A stretch of 64,000 bases of DNA from Scilla litardierei (GCA_030789695.1 CM061138.1:18548214-18612213), one strand, 5' to 3'; shown: positions 46,006 to 58,972, counted from the first letter of the stretch. The notes: a model not told the origin generated them from the letters alone. Translations and numbers: made by a program.

Positions 46006-47092
46006 CTCACAAAGATCACAACCCACCTACCTTCCCTCATCCAATATCACAACTCTACACGTTCTTTTCCAATATTTTAAAATATGTCTTATCCCTTAAA
46101 TTTTCTTTCCTTCCCTCTTCGGGAGTGTTATTTTTATTTTTATGATGCTGTTAGTACTAGATATTTTGTTATAAGGTTATGTTTACGGGTAGGCTCAGAG
46201 TGAGATGAGATATGTTGTATCGATGATTAGTTGGTTTTGAATAAACAAGGATATTAGATCAGATTACCTTGGATGAAAAGAATGAGGCGACCAAGACTTA
46301 TAAATGATACCAATGTGCGACAGACTTGATGGGGACTCGGAACGTATGAGATTAGACACAGTGAGGTGAGTACTTAATCGACCTGAAAATTGGACGAGTG
46401 GTAGACATGAGTGACTATGGAGGTATAGTATGAGTTAGGGCGAGCATGAGATTGAGTAGAGCTTTTATTAGCATTAAGACTGATTGTTGAGTTGACGTGA
46501 GGAGACATTGGGAGTAACACGACGTGTTGAGATGGATGAATGGTTAGGTATGTGGACTTAGTAACGGTTGGGATTAGTTATAGTGAGTGGGAGGAGATGT
46601 GATCTTGGTAGTCCAAATTTATTGGCGGATGAATTATGGGAAGATATGACATGAATATATTGAAGACACGGAGAATGCTGATTTGCGGAGGTATTATAAG
46701 ATCGACAAAGTTTTTGTCTTGGATTGGTGATTGACTAGAACATCCTTTCAGCGATTATTAATATTGAAAGAGATTGAGAAATTTAAAAGATGTTATTGAG
46801 CGATGATGTTTAGCGGAGTGGTATGGTTTGAGAAGATGATTATTATTTTTGGGAGGACTTGGAGTTGGAAATTCGAACAGTAGTGACGGGTCTATAGTAA
46901 AGTATTAAGAGAGGAGTGTAGTCGAGGCTTTGTCTAGTGAAAAGATGGATCATTTGAGGAACGATGTTCGAAGTTGCAAGATGAGAAATCTTTATGGGTA
47001 GACATGATAGTTGCGGGTATAAGGTTATATGGGTAATATTATAATTAGTGTGAGTGATTCCGAGGGCGGAATCATTTCTAAGGTGGGTAGAA
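46006..47092 (+). other. Element 3 post-gag non-coding region with PPT
   Basis: No pol domain is visible in any frame. It ends with hairpin TGATTCCG-AGGG-CGGAATCA (47055-47074) and PPT TCTAAGGTGGGTAGAA before the LTR. Confidence 0.7.
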
Positions 47093-50000
47093 TGTAACGG
47101 CCACTTTCCGACCGTACATAATTTAGCGCGTAGTTGTGTATTGTGTGCTTTTTTGTGTATTTGATTTTTATTACAGTTGTTCGTAGTTCAGACGCATGAC
47201 CGAATCCCGTATTCTCGACCCTCACGGAGGCGCGATCGTCCCGGTATTTTCTTTGTAATTTTTGGACGTCAACGGACCAACCTGCTAATAACTCATTATT
47301 AGTTCTTTTTAAAAAAAACATTTTTTTATTAAACTTTTTGAAGGTTTAAGGACCTGTACGTCCTGTTAACATATACTTGAATAAATACTTCATTTTTTTA
47401 AAACTTTAACTAAAGTTAGGCTAACACTTCCTTAAGGAATCAAAGCAGTTTCAAAGTGCTCAGGAAATCAAATCTCTTTTGTATTTAAAAATATTTCAAA
47501 TCTCATCCCATCAAATCCTAACAGACTAATTTCCTTTTTATTTCTCTCTCCCATGTCTCTCTCCCCCTTTTCCCCTCTAACCTAGTCTATAAGTATAGCA
47601 AACCAAACTAGGGCTCTGCAACTGATAGCAGCCGCACAAAACATATAATTATAATAATAAAGAAATCCTAAAACCCAAGGCTACAATAGCAGCCGCCACC
47701 TATTGTTAAAATATTAAAACCCTAAGATCCATCCTTTCCTCTCAATCCTCCTCCTCTCTCTCGTGTACACCTGCAGGCCACGCATCACCCATTTCGACGC
47801 CCGACTGCTGTTTCTTCCTTCTCTTCCCTTGCACTGGTCGGCAACCCTCTCTTCTCCACGCTGCGTACACTCCCCTCCGACTGCCGGCCATCCCCAGCCA
47901 CACGCGCCTCCTTCCCAAACCCGCAGACCCCAGTCCGCGCCACCTCTTCATCTTCGGGCAACTCAAGCTTTTCCCCCAGGCCGAGATTAACCTCTTCCCT
48001 CTCTTCAAAACACCCAGATCCGAACTCTAACCAGGCCAAAGCCCTGCATGCCCTAAGCCGCCGGCGGTCATCAGTAGAGGGCCGCCCGATCGCCAACCCC
48101 GCCACGCCACTATCCTCCTCTCATCCGGGAGCGCCGCGCCGCGTCTCCCCCTCAGCGCCGCCTTCCTCCTCTCTGATCCACGCGCCGACCGCCGCCGTGA
48201 TCTCAGACCGCCGCCACCGTTGCTTTCCGACGACACCTCGACCCCGGAGCCCCTGTCGCCGGCCAGCGCGACCCCCTCCGGCGTCCATTCTCTCCCCACC
48301 TACATACACAAAGGAGAAGAAGCTAACACAGGTTAGCTTGTTATTTTAGATTGTTAGGTTAAGATATTGATTTTGTGGGGTGCTGTTATATCATGTATTT
48401 TAATGGGTTATATTTCGGTGTTGTGCCAAGATATTAGCAAATGGGGCCTAATGCATAACGTAGAGGGATATTAGCATGTAGTAAAATGTGTTAGCTATAT
48501 GTTAATAAAATAATATAATTAGTATAGATGAGTTCTGTGTAGGATTATACATATAAAGATTCGAAAGCAGTGAGCATATATACAAGAGGTGGACGTAATG
48601 AGTTTTATTGAGTTGTAGATCTTGGATTAATATCGCGACTTCGTTGGCGCAGATAAATCCATGCTACCCGCAGTAGGGGGAATCGGAGCGAAGGCAACGT
48701 GATACGTTGCCGTTTTCAGATCCGACGTCGAACTTACATGTGACCGTCGAACCAGGTTAGTGCCCTAACTCGTAGCAAACCCACACCGTAGCAAACTGAA
48801 CCCTAACTAAAATCGGACAACTCGAACTAAATTTACTTTTTCCGCACCAGTAAAATGTTGTCACTGTAGAAATCGACCATCGGACAATTTTATGTGCACA
48901 TAGGGTAGTGGTCGATTTAGGTTGATAAAACACCGAAAATCGTGACTTTGACAATTAGGGTAGTCCCGACAACCTAGAAACAAACCCTAATAGGACTTGA
49001 TGAAAATTGCGACCTGACATCGTCGCCATGACCTGTTTCAGACGGACTACCGCAGACGCGACGACTGGACGAGACGACCCGGACAGACGACACACTCGCC
49101 ACCGCAGGCAAGTGTACTCACTTGCTCTTTCGGCCGTGCCTAGGCCTTAGACTGTTAGAACTATTAAACTGAGAACAAAGAGAACCGGACGTGAAATGAT
49201 AGCGTCCGGGACGACTCCTGACGGCTCCGACTTGACGACGAAGTCTGAGCCCGACAACAACTTTTAAATTCTATAGGGCTATCATGTGTGTGCGTGTGTG
49301 TGGACACCCTAGAATAACCCTTCCCGTCTTGTCATGTCACGTCCCGTCTTGCACAGCCCGCTGGGCAATAGGGCACTCGCCGAGTGATCCCTTGTACTGA
49401 TTCATAGCCTGCGGGCAATGAGACGCTCACCTAGCAGAGTGGGTGATCTTTGTTACGGAACACCTACGGGAAGCTCGGCACCCACCTAGCAGAGTGAGTG
49501 TCCCAGCGGACCGAGAGGATAGAGACGCTCACCTAGCAGAGTGAGTGGTCCTATACAGTTGTACGGTTTCACCTACGAGGCGTTCGTCGCTCACCTAGCA
49601 GAGTGAGCGATACGCTACCGACCGTGGGGATAGAGGCACTCACCTAGCAGAGTGAGTGGCCCTATATTGTCTTGTCCTGAGTTCTGGGGTTTGGGGTAGG
49701 GTTGAGCGTGTGCACAGCAAGAGGGTCTGATCCCCCTCGAACCGTAAGGCGTGAACCCTTCATGATACAATTGTCTTGTCTTGTCTTGTCCTGTCCTGTC
49801 ACGTTTCGTCTTGTCACGTTTCGTCTTGTCACGTCTTGTCTTGACACCGGTTAGGCTAGTCCCGTAGTCGGTGGCACACGCTACGACTACTGCTTGTTGC
49901 GTTTTACTTTCCTGCTACGTTTTCTTTCTGTTGTCACTCTGTTATAACCCCAGCATGCTAATCAACCAGTAAACCGTTGTTTAATAGTTTGGTGCACTTG

Positions 50001-50481
50001 TAGTAGAGTCTGACCTCTTTTGTAGACTTTACCTGACGTACAGTTCCCTCCTTTTGGTGCTGTACGTCAGGTGTGGAGCCAGAGTACGCAGAGCCGGAGG
50101 ACGCAGACCCAGAGTACGTGCCCGAGGAGGACCAGAGCTAGGGATCTTCACGTTGCTGATTCAGAGGTTTCACTGCAGTTTAGTTGGGTGCGTAGCACCG
50201 TTTACTTTCTGTTTAGGTTGGGTGCTTGCACCATTAGCTTACTCTAGTTGTTTTGTAGCCGTGTTGGCTTTGTTTAGACTCTCTGTACTTTTCTGGATAT
50301 CTGTGGAATAAAATGAATGCATCTCTTTTAGTACTTTTATTGTTCCGTACTAACCTGCAGGGACCTGTTCCTTCGTCTTGGAGTACCACACAGACGCTTA
50401 TTGGGTCCGAGCTTCACAGCTCCGGCCTAAGCGGGCCTTGTCACGTTTCGCTTCTGTCGTTTTGGGAAGCGGGGCGTGACA
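47093..50481 (+). repeat. Element 3 3' LTR
   Basis: 3389 bp, matching the 5' LTR apart from about 16 substitutions and a few 1-2 bp indels. Confidence 0.93.
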
Positions 50482-51823
50482 AAACATGACATGGTAATTG
50501 TGCAACATAATATATGTCGGAACTAGCTTCGTTGTCAAGCTAGTTCCCCAATTTGCGCCTAGGCGAGTATCATTTCGTCGCCTAGCCTCTTTTACGCCTA
50601 CAACAAGCAAAATGGCCTAAAACATGGCCTAACCCCTAAGTGGCAAGTTTCACTTGCCTAGCGCCGGGAATGACGATCACGAAGGTTCGTCTCGCGGATG
50701 CTAATCTACGTGGGAAATCGCTGTTTTGGGGAAACAATCATCAATCAACATGAAATTTCATTAGGGTTTCATAAAAATACAAATAGGTTATGAAAACATC
50801 GAGAGATCGATTTCTTACCGAGAGGAGGCGGAAGAAACACTCCGGAGAACCCTAGGACCAGATCTGGAAACAAATGGAGAAGTTTGGAGAGTTAGGGTTT
50901 TTGGGGGATTTTGGGGATTTGATGGAGATTTGGGGAAAATGAGAGGTAGATAGAGTTGATGGAGGGTTTAGATGATGAATCTAGGGCTGGGATGAAGGAA
51001 TAGGGCTTGGAGGAAGATGGGGGCTCAATGGGGGAGATTTTAGGGTTTTGGGTCGAGTGGAGGAAGAAGAAAACGTTTGGGAGGGGTATAAATAGGTTGG
51101 GCTGGCGGTTGCCCAGAAATTAGGGTTTTAACACAGATTAGTCGATCAAAGAGCAACCACTGACCGACTAGTTTAGCAACTAGTCGGTCGGTCGACCAAC
51201 GCAGACCGACTAAGTGCAAACAGTAACTTCTGAACGAAAATAGGATTTAGAATTAGTCGGTCGATGAACAAATATTGACCGACTAGTTTAACATCTAGTC
51301 GGTCGATGAACGTTCTTAGACCGACTAAGAGTAAACAGTAACTAGTGTCAAAATTAGCTAATGAGTTAGTCGGTTAAAGAAGCATTGCTGACCGACTAGT
51401 TTGCAACCTAGTCGGTCAACCAACGTTCTTAGACCGACTAACGATAAACAGTAACTTCTGAGAAATTTAGAAAGCTAACTAGTCGGTCCAAGAAGGATTG
51501 CCGACCGACTGGATCGTCATCTAGTCGGTCGGTGCCCCTTCTTACACCGGCTAATAAGCACCAAAAGTTCCGATACGGAGCGCGGAGCTCCGGGATCGAT
51601 TCCTAAGACTCCTAGGCTTGATCTAATAGTAAGATACGACCGTTATGAAGCCCGTCACGAATGACATACTTCGAAATCGACGATCCTAAGGAAGAAACGA
51701 GAAAACACGACGAAACGATCGAAAATGAAAGTTACGGAGACGAAAACCACACATGAGGAGAAAATCCACCAAAACATATATTACATTATAATAAATCCAG
51801 ATACAAGAAAAGCAGTCGTTACA
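50482..51823 (-). repeat. Element 4 5' LTR, remaining part
   Basis: Resumes with AAACA (the element 3 TSD) and runs through the TATA-like box (51087-51095) and hairpin array (51138-51532) to the LTR start at 51823. Confidence 0.93.
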
Positions 51824-51828
51824 CCAAC

Positions 51829-51914
51829 CCTGCATCTTGCACCCCGTGGTCATCCGATGCTATCATCTCCTCTCATTCAATCTTTCTTTCTACCTTTCTA
51901 AACTCAAAGTCACG
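51829..51914 (+). mobile_element. Element P copy 2, fragment 2
   Basis: CTGCATCTTGCACCCC..CTTTCTAAACTCAAAG aligns with the stretch just before the PPT of P copy 1 (minus strand CTGCATCTTGTACTCC..CCTTTCCAAACTCAAGG). It is interrupted at 51915 by a solo LTR. Confidence 0.6.
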
Positions 51915-52716
51915 CTGTAATGACCCGCTCTCGGGGTGCCATTACTTATTTGATACATTTGCAAGTTTGCAGATCACCAATGATAACAACATAGCCACAA
52001 TGAAGAGATGTACAAAATACTGTAACCGTGTCCATTTATTACAATCCCTGACTGAAAGTACAATAAGCTCTAATAGCCCACACAAAGATATATGAACGAA
52101 AACTAGAGGGAAATACACATACGAATATAACACCAACTCGAGCACTAGAAATCTACGACCTCTGGATCAAACTCTAGCTCCTCATACTCAGGAACATCTA
52201 CGTCAACCTGTGCGTCGGCTGCGGTGTCACGAAGTATGGAACCGTATGTAAGTCACAACTATTCTATAAATAGAAATAAAATAGTGCAAAAGCATGGGAC
52301 ATGGTATGAAAAGTAACTAGAGGTGATTCTGCAAGTGTAACAAGTAAAAGTGGCCTTACGAGTACGACAAGTAATTGTATGAGGCAACAACTGTAGTAAC
52401 AAGTGGGCATAGACTGTATCAATAGTAAACATATGAAGTACTAAATAAGACGTGCATATAATTAAATGGTTATTGTGGTGCTATTAGTAATTATCTAAAC
52501 TATGAGACTCACGGAAGAAAGTGCAGTATGAAACCATGGATCATCTCGTTTGCCATAGGGAGCTAATCCCATGCGTCTACACACAACTTTTTGAAACAGG
52601 CGGGAGATTATACTTTTAAAACGGGACTGGACTGGACATGTGAGGCGAATAGTGATTGACCGCAAGACATGCACAATCCAAGTAGGATGCACACGCTCAC
52701 CTCCCAAGGGTAGGAG

Positions 52717-54399
52717 TGTCAAAGCAATATAATCCCGGTAAGTACGAGGTCGAATCCACCAAGACAATTCGTTTCACGTTCACAATCTCAATTAGTTATG
52801 GAATGCTAAAGGTGTTGGCACAACCAACTAAACTAACAAGTGTAGTGTGGAGTGTGGTGGTAAGATGGTCGAGCCAAACCCAAGGTAGATAGGGTGGAGA
52901 CTGAAGTAGGAGCTAGTCAAGCAAGGAGAAGTGTGTGGAATGGGACGTCGTTAGGGTTTTGAGTTGATTAGCAATGTGTTCAGTCCAAATGAATCAACAC
53001 ATACATCCATTTCAAGGTATGTGGGGTTGTGCACACATGCCCTTAAGGCACACCGCCGTTCTACGGCCCCACCAAGGGTAATGCACGATTCATTCGTGTG
53101 TTGATTAGTGGGTTGAAATCCCTAACTTAAGCTCGTGAGTCAATCATTGCATCCATGTCAATAGAATGCAAGGATGGTACACGTATGTGTGACCCTTAAG
53201 GTACACCACCATTCTACGGCCCCGCCAAGAGTGGTGCACGACTCAATTAAACCTGGGGCACAACCCATCAATCAACACTACTAGCATCCATTTCAAGGCA
53301 TGCTAGGTCCATTAAATGCAAGAAATGAGCAATTGATATTCAATCTCACAAACCCTAATCAACCCAATTCCACACACTATTGGCTCTAGGCCATCATAAT
53401 GAAAAGCAAGATGATAAGCATTAATGAGCATTCATTACAAGCCATCAATTGAATAACTATCAAAAGATTCTCACATTCATTCAATAATCATTCAAATATA
53501 CATTCAATTCAATAGAAACCAATAGCTACAAGAAATGGGAAGAAATCACCAATAGAACCCCTCGAAGCTCAAGCTTTCCTTGCTCATCCTCCAAGCTCTC
53601 CTAGCCTTCAATGGCCTCCAAGCCCTTGCCCTAGCCCTTGGAGAAGAAGATGGGGCTCTCATAGGCCCAATAGAACAGTAAATCCCGAATAGAGCTCGCT
53701 GGAAACGCTACAGGTGCACCAAAACCCCCAAAATCGCATTCGGGTCTGAGTTAGGGCTTGTGGGTCGGGTTTTCGAGCACCCGCCCCGCCCGGACGAATA
53801 AGCGCGCACCTGCACGTTTGAGATAGAGCGGGCCGGGTCATACCCCGGCCCGCGTGAGCTGGGCGAAGCCTGCTTACAAATGGCGGGCGGCTTTGGGATT
53901 TTTCCCAAGCCCGCGGGCTCTTCAGCCCGATCACGGGCGGGCAAAGAAATGGGGGCACGTGAGCGACACGTGCCCCGCAGCTCTCTAAGCGAGCGGGCGA
54001 CATCCGATGGTTTTAATGGCGCCACGTGGCACCGTGTGGTTGCGCCACGTGGCACCGCGTGGTTGCGCCAAGTGGTGCCCCATTATAAATCCCCTTTTTC
54101 TGATTTTAACCCCTCCTTTCTCCTCCAAATAATTCACCAAAAATACCTAAAAATCCCAGAAAATTCTGGAAAATCCCCAAGACTCCCAGGAGTACCTGAA
54201 AAATGGGAGAAGGAGAAATTAGTCCATGTAATGATGTTTTATTGAAAGAATGTGAATAAGCTCTACTATGAAACATAAAGTGCATTTATACCCAAAAGAG
54301 CAAGATTAAGCCTAATCATTAGCACAAAATAGGGATAGTTAGGGGGTATAAATATATACTTTTTACCACGAATCAAATAGCTCCCACACACTCTCTACA
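52717..54399 (-). repeat. Athila-like solo LTR nested in the solo LTR
   Basis: Minus strand: starts TGTAGAGAGTGTGTGG at 54399, contains TTTCAGGTACTCC (compare TTTCAGGTGATTTGG in element 2), and ends CTTACCGGGATTATATTGCTTTGACA-like sequence at 52717. Flanks AGGAG (52712-52716) and ATGAG (54400-54404) are an imperfect TSD. Removing it restores alignment to the element 1 LTR (GTTACCCCAAA). Confidence 0.75.
53925..54075 (-). promoter_or_regulatory. CCACGTGG / CACGTG repeats in the Athila-like solo LTR
   Basis: Direct units of about 24 bp containing GCGCCACGTGGCACCG, one decayed copy GCGCCAAGTGG, and a GGGGCACGTG..ACACGTGCCCC inverted pair; other GC dyads (GCCCGCGGGC near 53910). CACGTG is the plant G-box core. 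TATAAATCC at 54083 on the plus strand is nearby, but the element strand is minus, so the promoter position is not settled. Confidence 0.55.
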
Positions 54400-56998
54400 A
54401 TGAGTTACCCCAAACCCTAGTGATGTGTCATATGTATCTAGTATATGTTTCTTACAAGATATTCCACAAGATATTCCACATGATATTCCACACTCTATTC
54501 AAATAGTATGCATATAATATTGGATGACATGTAGCAGGTGGTGTGATTACTTAAACGTGAGCAATTGGGCAACAAGAGTGACGATATTTCATGAAAAAGT
54601 TTCAAGTGACAATCATCAGAACGTGGTAGGCAAGGGTGAACAAGATAAGGGAGTTAACTGGTGAATATGAGTTTACCTGTGATGAAAGGTAGAAGTAACT
54701 CATTTAAAGCTATTTATAATAAATGTTTGCAAACCGATGATAATTGGAATTCTAGCAGTGATCCACACAAATGAGCTCAGTTAGGTTTGGCCAAGCAGGT
54801 CACTATCCCCATAGGGTGATCCAAACTTGGACACAAACGATCCCAGTCGGCAAGGAGTCCAATATCAAGAACAACGATTATCAACTTTTGCTCCATCGAT
54901 TATTATTATACCGCTGAGTAGTTCCCTATTAGGTCTTTACGTTGGCAATGTCGTTTGTTCAAGTCAATAGCCATTCAGAGGCTATATGTGATATCCTAAT
55001 TTCATTCTAGTACACTGTCTAAATTTCTAAATTTAGAATTAGGGTGACTTAAGGGGTTGAGGATTGTCGTAGTAAGTCGAGGCTAAAGCTGGAGCTTACA
55101 AGGGTGCTCGTGCACAAGAAACGTTACTTGCAAATATAAGAAATTACCGGTTATATGTCACACTATTTTCTATCTATTTATCTCACACATTTTTATTTTT
55201 GTTACAGCTAAAAACGGGTCAAAACGTGCACTAATAATTTTTGAAACGCTTAAAAATGAATAATATAATTTTATCTAGGAAGAAAATAATTTTCTAAAGC
55301 TCATATGTATTTTGCATAATTTTTAAACACTTATCTAGATTTAAAATAAATAAAAAAATAAATTTTAAATTATAAAATAACTATCGTAAATGTTCAATGA
55401 TTTATTTAGAAAAATATACACGTCGAAATGTTACTCTCGACTAGTAGAATACAAAGGTATTTTTATTTGAAAAATACGCATAGTATTTGAAGATACGTAA
55501 TTTAAAAGGAAATTAGAATTAATTACGTATAAATTTAAAATTCATAATTAACAAATTAAGTCTCTGATTCGGATGATTTCAGCGTCTACGCGTTCTATGA
55601 GACGTACTGGATTTTTTGGTAGTCTACGTGCATTTTTATGATCCCTGTAGGATTTATTATGAATTTTATTTTAATAAATCCATATAATATATGTAATAAA
55701 TACTCGTACATACGTATATACGTATACAAATACGTATATATAAACCTTTCCTTCTCTCTTCGATACTGCAGCGGTGAGTGTGTCTTCTCGTCGACGGAGG
55801 AGCAGCGGCGGGGTGAAGCGGCAGCGGCAGCGGCATATGGTGGCGACGGCGGGGCAGCGGTCTGGCGGAGCAGTTGGCAGCTCACATCGGCGAGCAGCGC
55901 GGTGGGAGCAAGGGACAAAGGGGAACGGTAGCTGGAGGGCTACGGGGCTGTTGGAGGCAGCAACGAGGCGGATGAGGGGGCGGCGGCGTCGACGGGGCTG
56001 CGGTGGGGTCGAGCAGCGCCATGGGGCACGATGGTGGCACTGGCAGAGCTAGGGGGTGTCGGGGGAGAGGGCAACGCGGGAGGGGCACATGACAGTTGTG
56101 GGGGGTGTTGCCGCGGGTCTATGGCGGCACTAAGGTCGCCGGATGTGGGGGGCGAAGTGCGATGGTGACAGCAACGGCGCGACGGCGGGAAGGGGTCAGA
56201 GACAGGGGAGATGGGTGCTGTGATGGGGCTCGGGCTTCTTAACGAGAGGGGGGGGGGGGTTTAAATATATAAAAAATTTTATTATATTATTTAAGTGTTA
56301 ATTAATATGGTAACTAATGGGGGTTGGGGGATGAACCTAAACTAGGGGAAATTAAACGTGCACCCACGTTTATATGCTAGGCTGATTAGTAGGATGGTTA
56401 GGTTAGAGTAAAAAGTAAGTAGTAAATTAATGAAGTTAATTAAGAATGGTCATTACTAATAAATAAAATTATATTATTATTTTAATATTAAAATACCAAT
56501 TTTCACATATGACTACGAGTGAGATATGAAAAAAATGCCACTGGTTTGTATTGTCGCGAGGATAATGGAAATGACATTTTGAATTTTGAGTTACGAAAAT
56601 ACGAGTTTGGGGTCAAAATGTTTGGGTTGTGCATGGGTTTGCGGGTTCTAAGTCGATTTGATTAAAGAAAAATACGTGAAAAACACTGGGGATACTAAAT
56701 GACCATAGAATTATATTATAAAATTTTGAAACAATTTTGAATACATTTACTTAAAAAATAATTAATAAGGCTATTTTAGTGATATTTAAAAGGAAAATAA
56801 CATATAAACTAATTTAAAAATATTTGATGATACTTGAAATTACTAAAATATGCTATAACTATTTTGATGACACAAAATATTTTTTGTAATAATTGATTTG
56901 CAAATTTTTTGATATTATAATCCCAACAAACCATTTTAAAATATTGTTGAAATTATTTATATTATAAAAACACATATTGATGGATTCAGGCCGTTACA

Positions 56999-57159
56999 CA
57001 CACTTTGAGTTTGAGGGGGTGAGGTGTTAAGATAATTATTATTATGTCTAGAAAATTGTATTGTGTACCTTGGGTTCTTGTGTTGCACTCTAGTTCAGTC
57101 TATTGTCACTTGGTGTATTGTGCAAGTGTCTCTTGGGCTCTTGTGCCCAATAACTTATG

Positions 57160-57202
<43 letters not shown>
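56999..57202 (+). mobile_element. Element P copy 2, PPT and 3' LTR start
   Basis: TTTGAGTTTGAGGGGGTGAGG, then TGTTAAGATAATTATT at 57025, as in copy 1 (minus strand, 16000). The LTR runs through GGGCTCTTGTGCCC into (TG)21 at 57161-57202, where Helitron 2 begins. Confidence 0.6.
57161..57202 (+). repeat. (TG)21 microsatellite left of Helitron 2
   Basis: Perfect TG run of 42 bp ending at the shared Helitron start TAATACATTTGG. Confidence 0.95.
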
Positions 57203-57207
<5 letters not shown>

Positions 57208-57990
57208 CATTTGGCAACTGTTTTTGAATCCTAGGGCTGATTAGGACAAGCTGATTAGAACAAACATGTTGATCGAAAGATGGCTTGGATTTAATATTGA
57301 GAAATGAATGGTTGAGATGAGATTCCGTGGAAAGTTTTGAAGGGAAAAACAATCTAGGAAAATGAAAGTTTTAGGGAAAATGAAACCTTTTGGGGAATGA
57401 AAGTTTCTGGGGAATAGCAGAGTGCATGCAATTAATGCATTTGGAAAAAACTTTAACTTGCACTTAATGTTGCAGATCGAATGATCTCTCCCTCAATGCG
57501 GGGCCCACCGTTTCTTCGATGCATGGAGCAACAAGATGAGAAAAATTTCCTACGCCGAATGCGCCTGCTAAATTTTTTAATGCTAGTTTATTTTTCCGCG
57601 TCGAATTTGTTGTTCCGTGCCAAAGGCACCCACCAAAATTTTTACGCTAATTTATTGTTTCGCACCGAAGGCGCCTGCGCCGAAATTGTTGTTCTGTGCC
57701 AAATTTTTCAACGCTAATTTGTTGATTCGCACCGAAGGCGCCCGCTAAATTTTTTTAACGCGATTTTGTTGTGCTGCACCAAAGGCGCTCGCGTCAAATT
57801 TGGTGTTCTATGTCAAAGGTGCATGCGTTGAATTTGTTGTTCCGCGTCAAAGGCGCCTGTGCCGCTAAATATTTTTACGCTAATTTGTTGTTCCACGCAA
57901 TTTTGACCGTGGAAATAATTTTTTGGGGAACAAAAATTTGGCAGGGAAAATCTCAAATGAACCGTGCCCGCTGGCACGGGTTATGACTAG
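57203..57990 (+). mobile_element. Non-autonomous Helitron 2
   Basis: Homologous to Helitron 1 from ATACATTTGGCAACTG onward; the first bases TCTATA are replaced by TG repeat. 3' end: hairpin CCGTGCC-CGCT-GGCACGG, then GTTATGACTAG, followed by T. The body contains the TTGTTGTTCCGCG..AAGGCGCC repeats. No coding domain. Confidence 0.75.
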
Positions 57991-58014
57991 TGTGTGTGTG
58001 TGTGTGTGTGTGTG
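57991..58014 (+). repeat. (TG)12 microsatellite right of Helitron 2
   Basis: TG run directly after CTAG; it merges with the LTR start TGACGCCCC. Confidence 0.95.
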
Positions 58015-58963
58015 ACGCCCCTCGAAAGTTTGTGATCATACAAGTGTGCAATATGGTGGGGGATACCAGATTTAAAATATTTATACCGCAAGCGCACGGT
58101 GTTGTAGTATGGCTTGGGGGTCGAACACAGGGAGGCGTGGTTGTGCTTGTTTCTAAGAGGAACCAATTCACCCTAGGGGTGAGCTAGCCCGACTTGATAG
58201 ATGAGTTGTCACAAAATGTAGATACGAGGTTAAACAATATAAAGGGAAACCTGTGACTTCGGTTTCCACCCTATCATGTGTTCTCGCTGTTACGCCCAAC
58301 GGATAGGAATACGATCGGAAATAGGGTTTAGTGGTGAGACGTTGCCTCTAAGAATGATACCAGCGTCCCACGGGCCCGATATTCCGGTCGGTGCCCAGGA
58401 TGATACGCCGGACTACCCGGGTTCGGTCAGTGGGCATTCCTATGTCCATTAACACTGACCGACTCCGGGAGCACTAAGCTCGCAACGATAACTCCAAACA
58501 TCTCATCCTGCCGCTCCCGCGCGCTAGGATTCGATGTCTACGTTAAGGGCATGAGATATGGCTAGGGAGTCAACCGCCAAGTTTATTCCCCCTTGGCCCA
58601 ACGGTCAAAGGCGGTCTTTTTCCCGCCGATGACAATAAAACACCCTGCGTAACCAATAGATTCCTATTCCCTATCGATTTCCTAGTCCTATGGATGCATT
58701 AGGGAGAACATACGAAGGGGTTTCCACCAAAATCCCAGATTTGGGAACTACTTACACATTATAGCTAAAAAGCAATCTAAATGAAAATCGACCGTTAAAA
58801 TCATAATCAGGCAATTGAAATGAAGTAGTAGCAATGCAATTAAGATAATATCAACGTTTGACAAAGATCAGAACACTTACAAATAAAGATAAAATTCCAG
58901 CCGTCACAATAGGAAAAAAAGACAGAAAAATACACAGCTCTCGTTTCTGGAAAACCTAAGCAG

Positions 58964-58972
58964 CTATTTATA
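58964..58972 (-). promoter_or_regulatory. TATA box of element 5 LTR
   Basis: TATAAATAG in TTTCTATAAATAGCTGC on the minus strand, about 10 bp downstream of the palindrome array. Confidence 0.6.

Larger units (their letters stand above)
41330..50481 (+). mobile_element. Element 3: gag-only Ty3/gypsy element nested in element 4
   Basis: LTRs of 3388 and 3389 bp (TGTAACGGCC...GGGGCGTGACA), a 2375-bp internal region, perfect TSD, leader, PPT and a full gag ORF, but no protease, RT or integrase. The LTRs differ at about 16 sites by eye (about 0.5%), less than those of its host element 4, in line with later insertion. Gag, leader, intron donor and LTR tail (GAGCTTCACAGCTCC, GGGAAGCGGG.CGTGACA) resemble element 4, so element 4-like enzymes are plausible helpers. 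Confidence 0.92.
41325..50486. repeat. Target-site duplication AAACA around element 3
   Basis: AAACA at 41325-41329 and 50482-50486. It proves that element 3 inserted into the existing 5' LTR of element 4. Confidence 0.95.
32822..51823 (-). mobile_element. Element 4: complete Tekay-type chromovirus insertion, carrying nested element 3
   Basis: Minus-strand element of about 9.85 kb once nested element 3 and one TSD copy are removed. Both 2.51-kb LTRs, leader, gag, protease, RT, RNase H, integrase, a chromodomain-like tail and a PPT are present. The LTRs differ at about 18 sites by eye (about 0.7%). Gag-pol is a single reading frame of about 1480 codons only if two introns are removed. Four in-frame stops and a changed protease active site make this copy defective. 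Confidence 0.93.
32817..51828. repeat. Target-site duplication CCAAC around element 4
   Basis: CCAAC at 32817-32821 and 51824-51828, directly outside the LTRs of element 4. This shows that 32822-51823 is one insertion event plus its nested passenger. Confidence 0.95.
51915..56998 (-). repeat. Solo LTR related to element 1, split by another solo LTR
   Basis: On the minus strand it starts TGTAACGGCCTG at 56998 and ends CGAGAGCGGGTCATTACA at 51915, close to the ends of element 1. Internal matches include GTGCACGAGCACCCTTG and TTGTGACTTAC. Flanks CACGC (51910-51914) and CACAC (56999-57003) fit an aged 5-bp TSD with one change. About 3.4 kb without the insert at 52717-54399. No internal region accompanies it, so LTR-LTR recombination is inferred. 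Confidence 0.75.
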
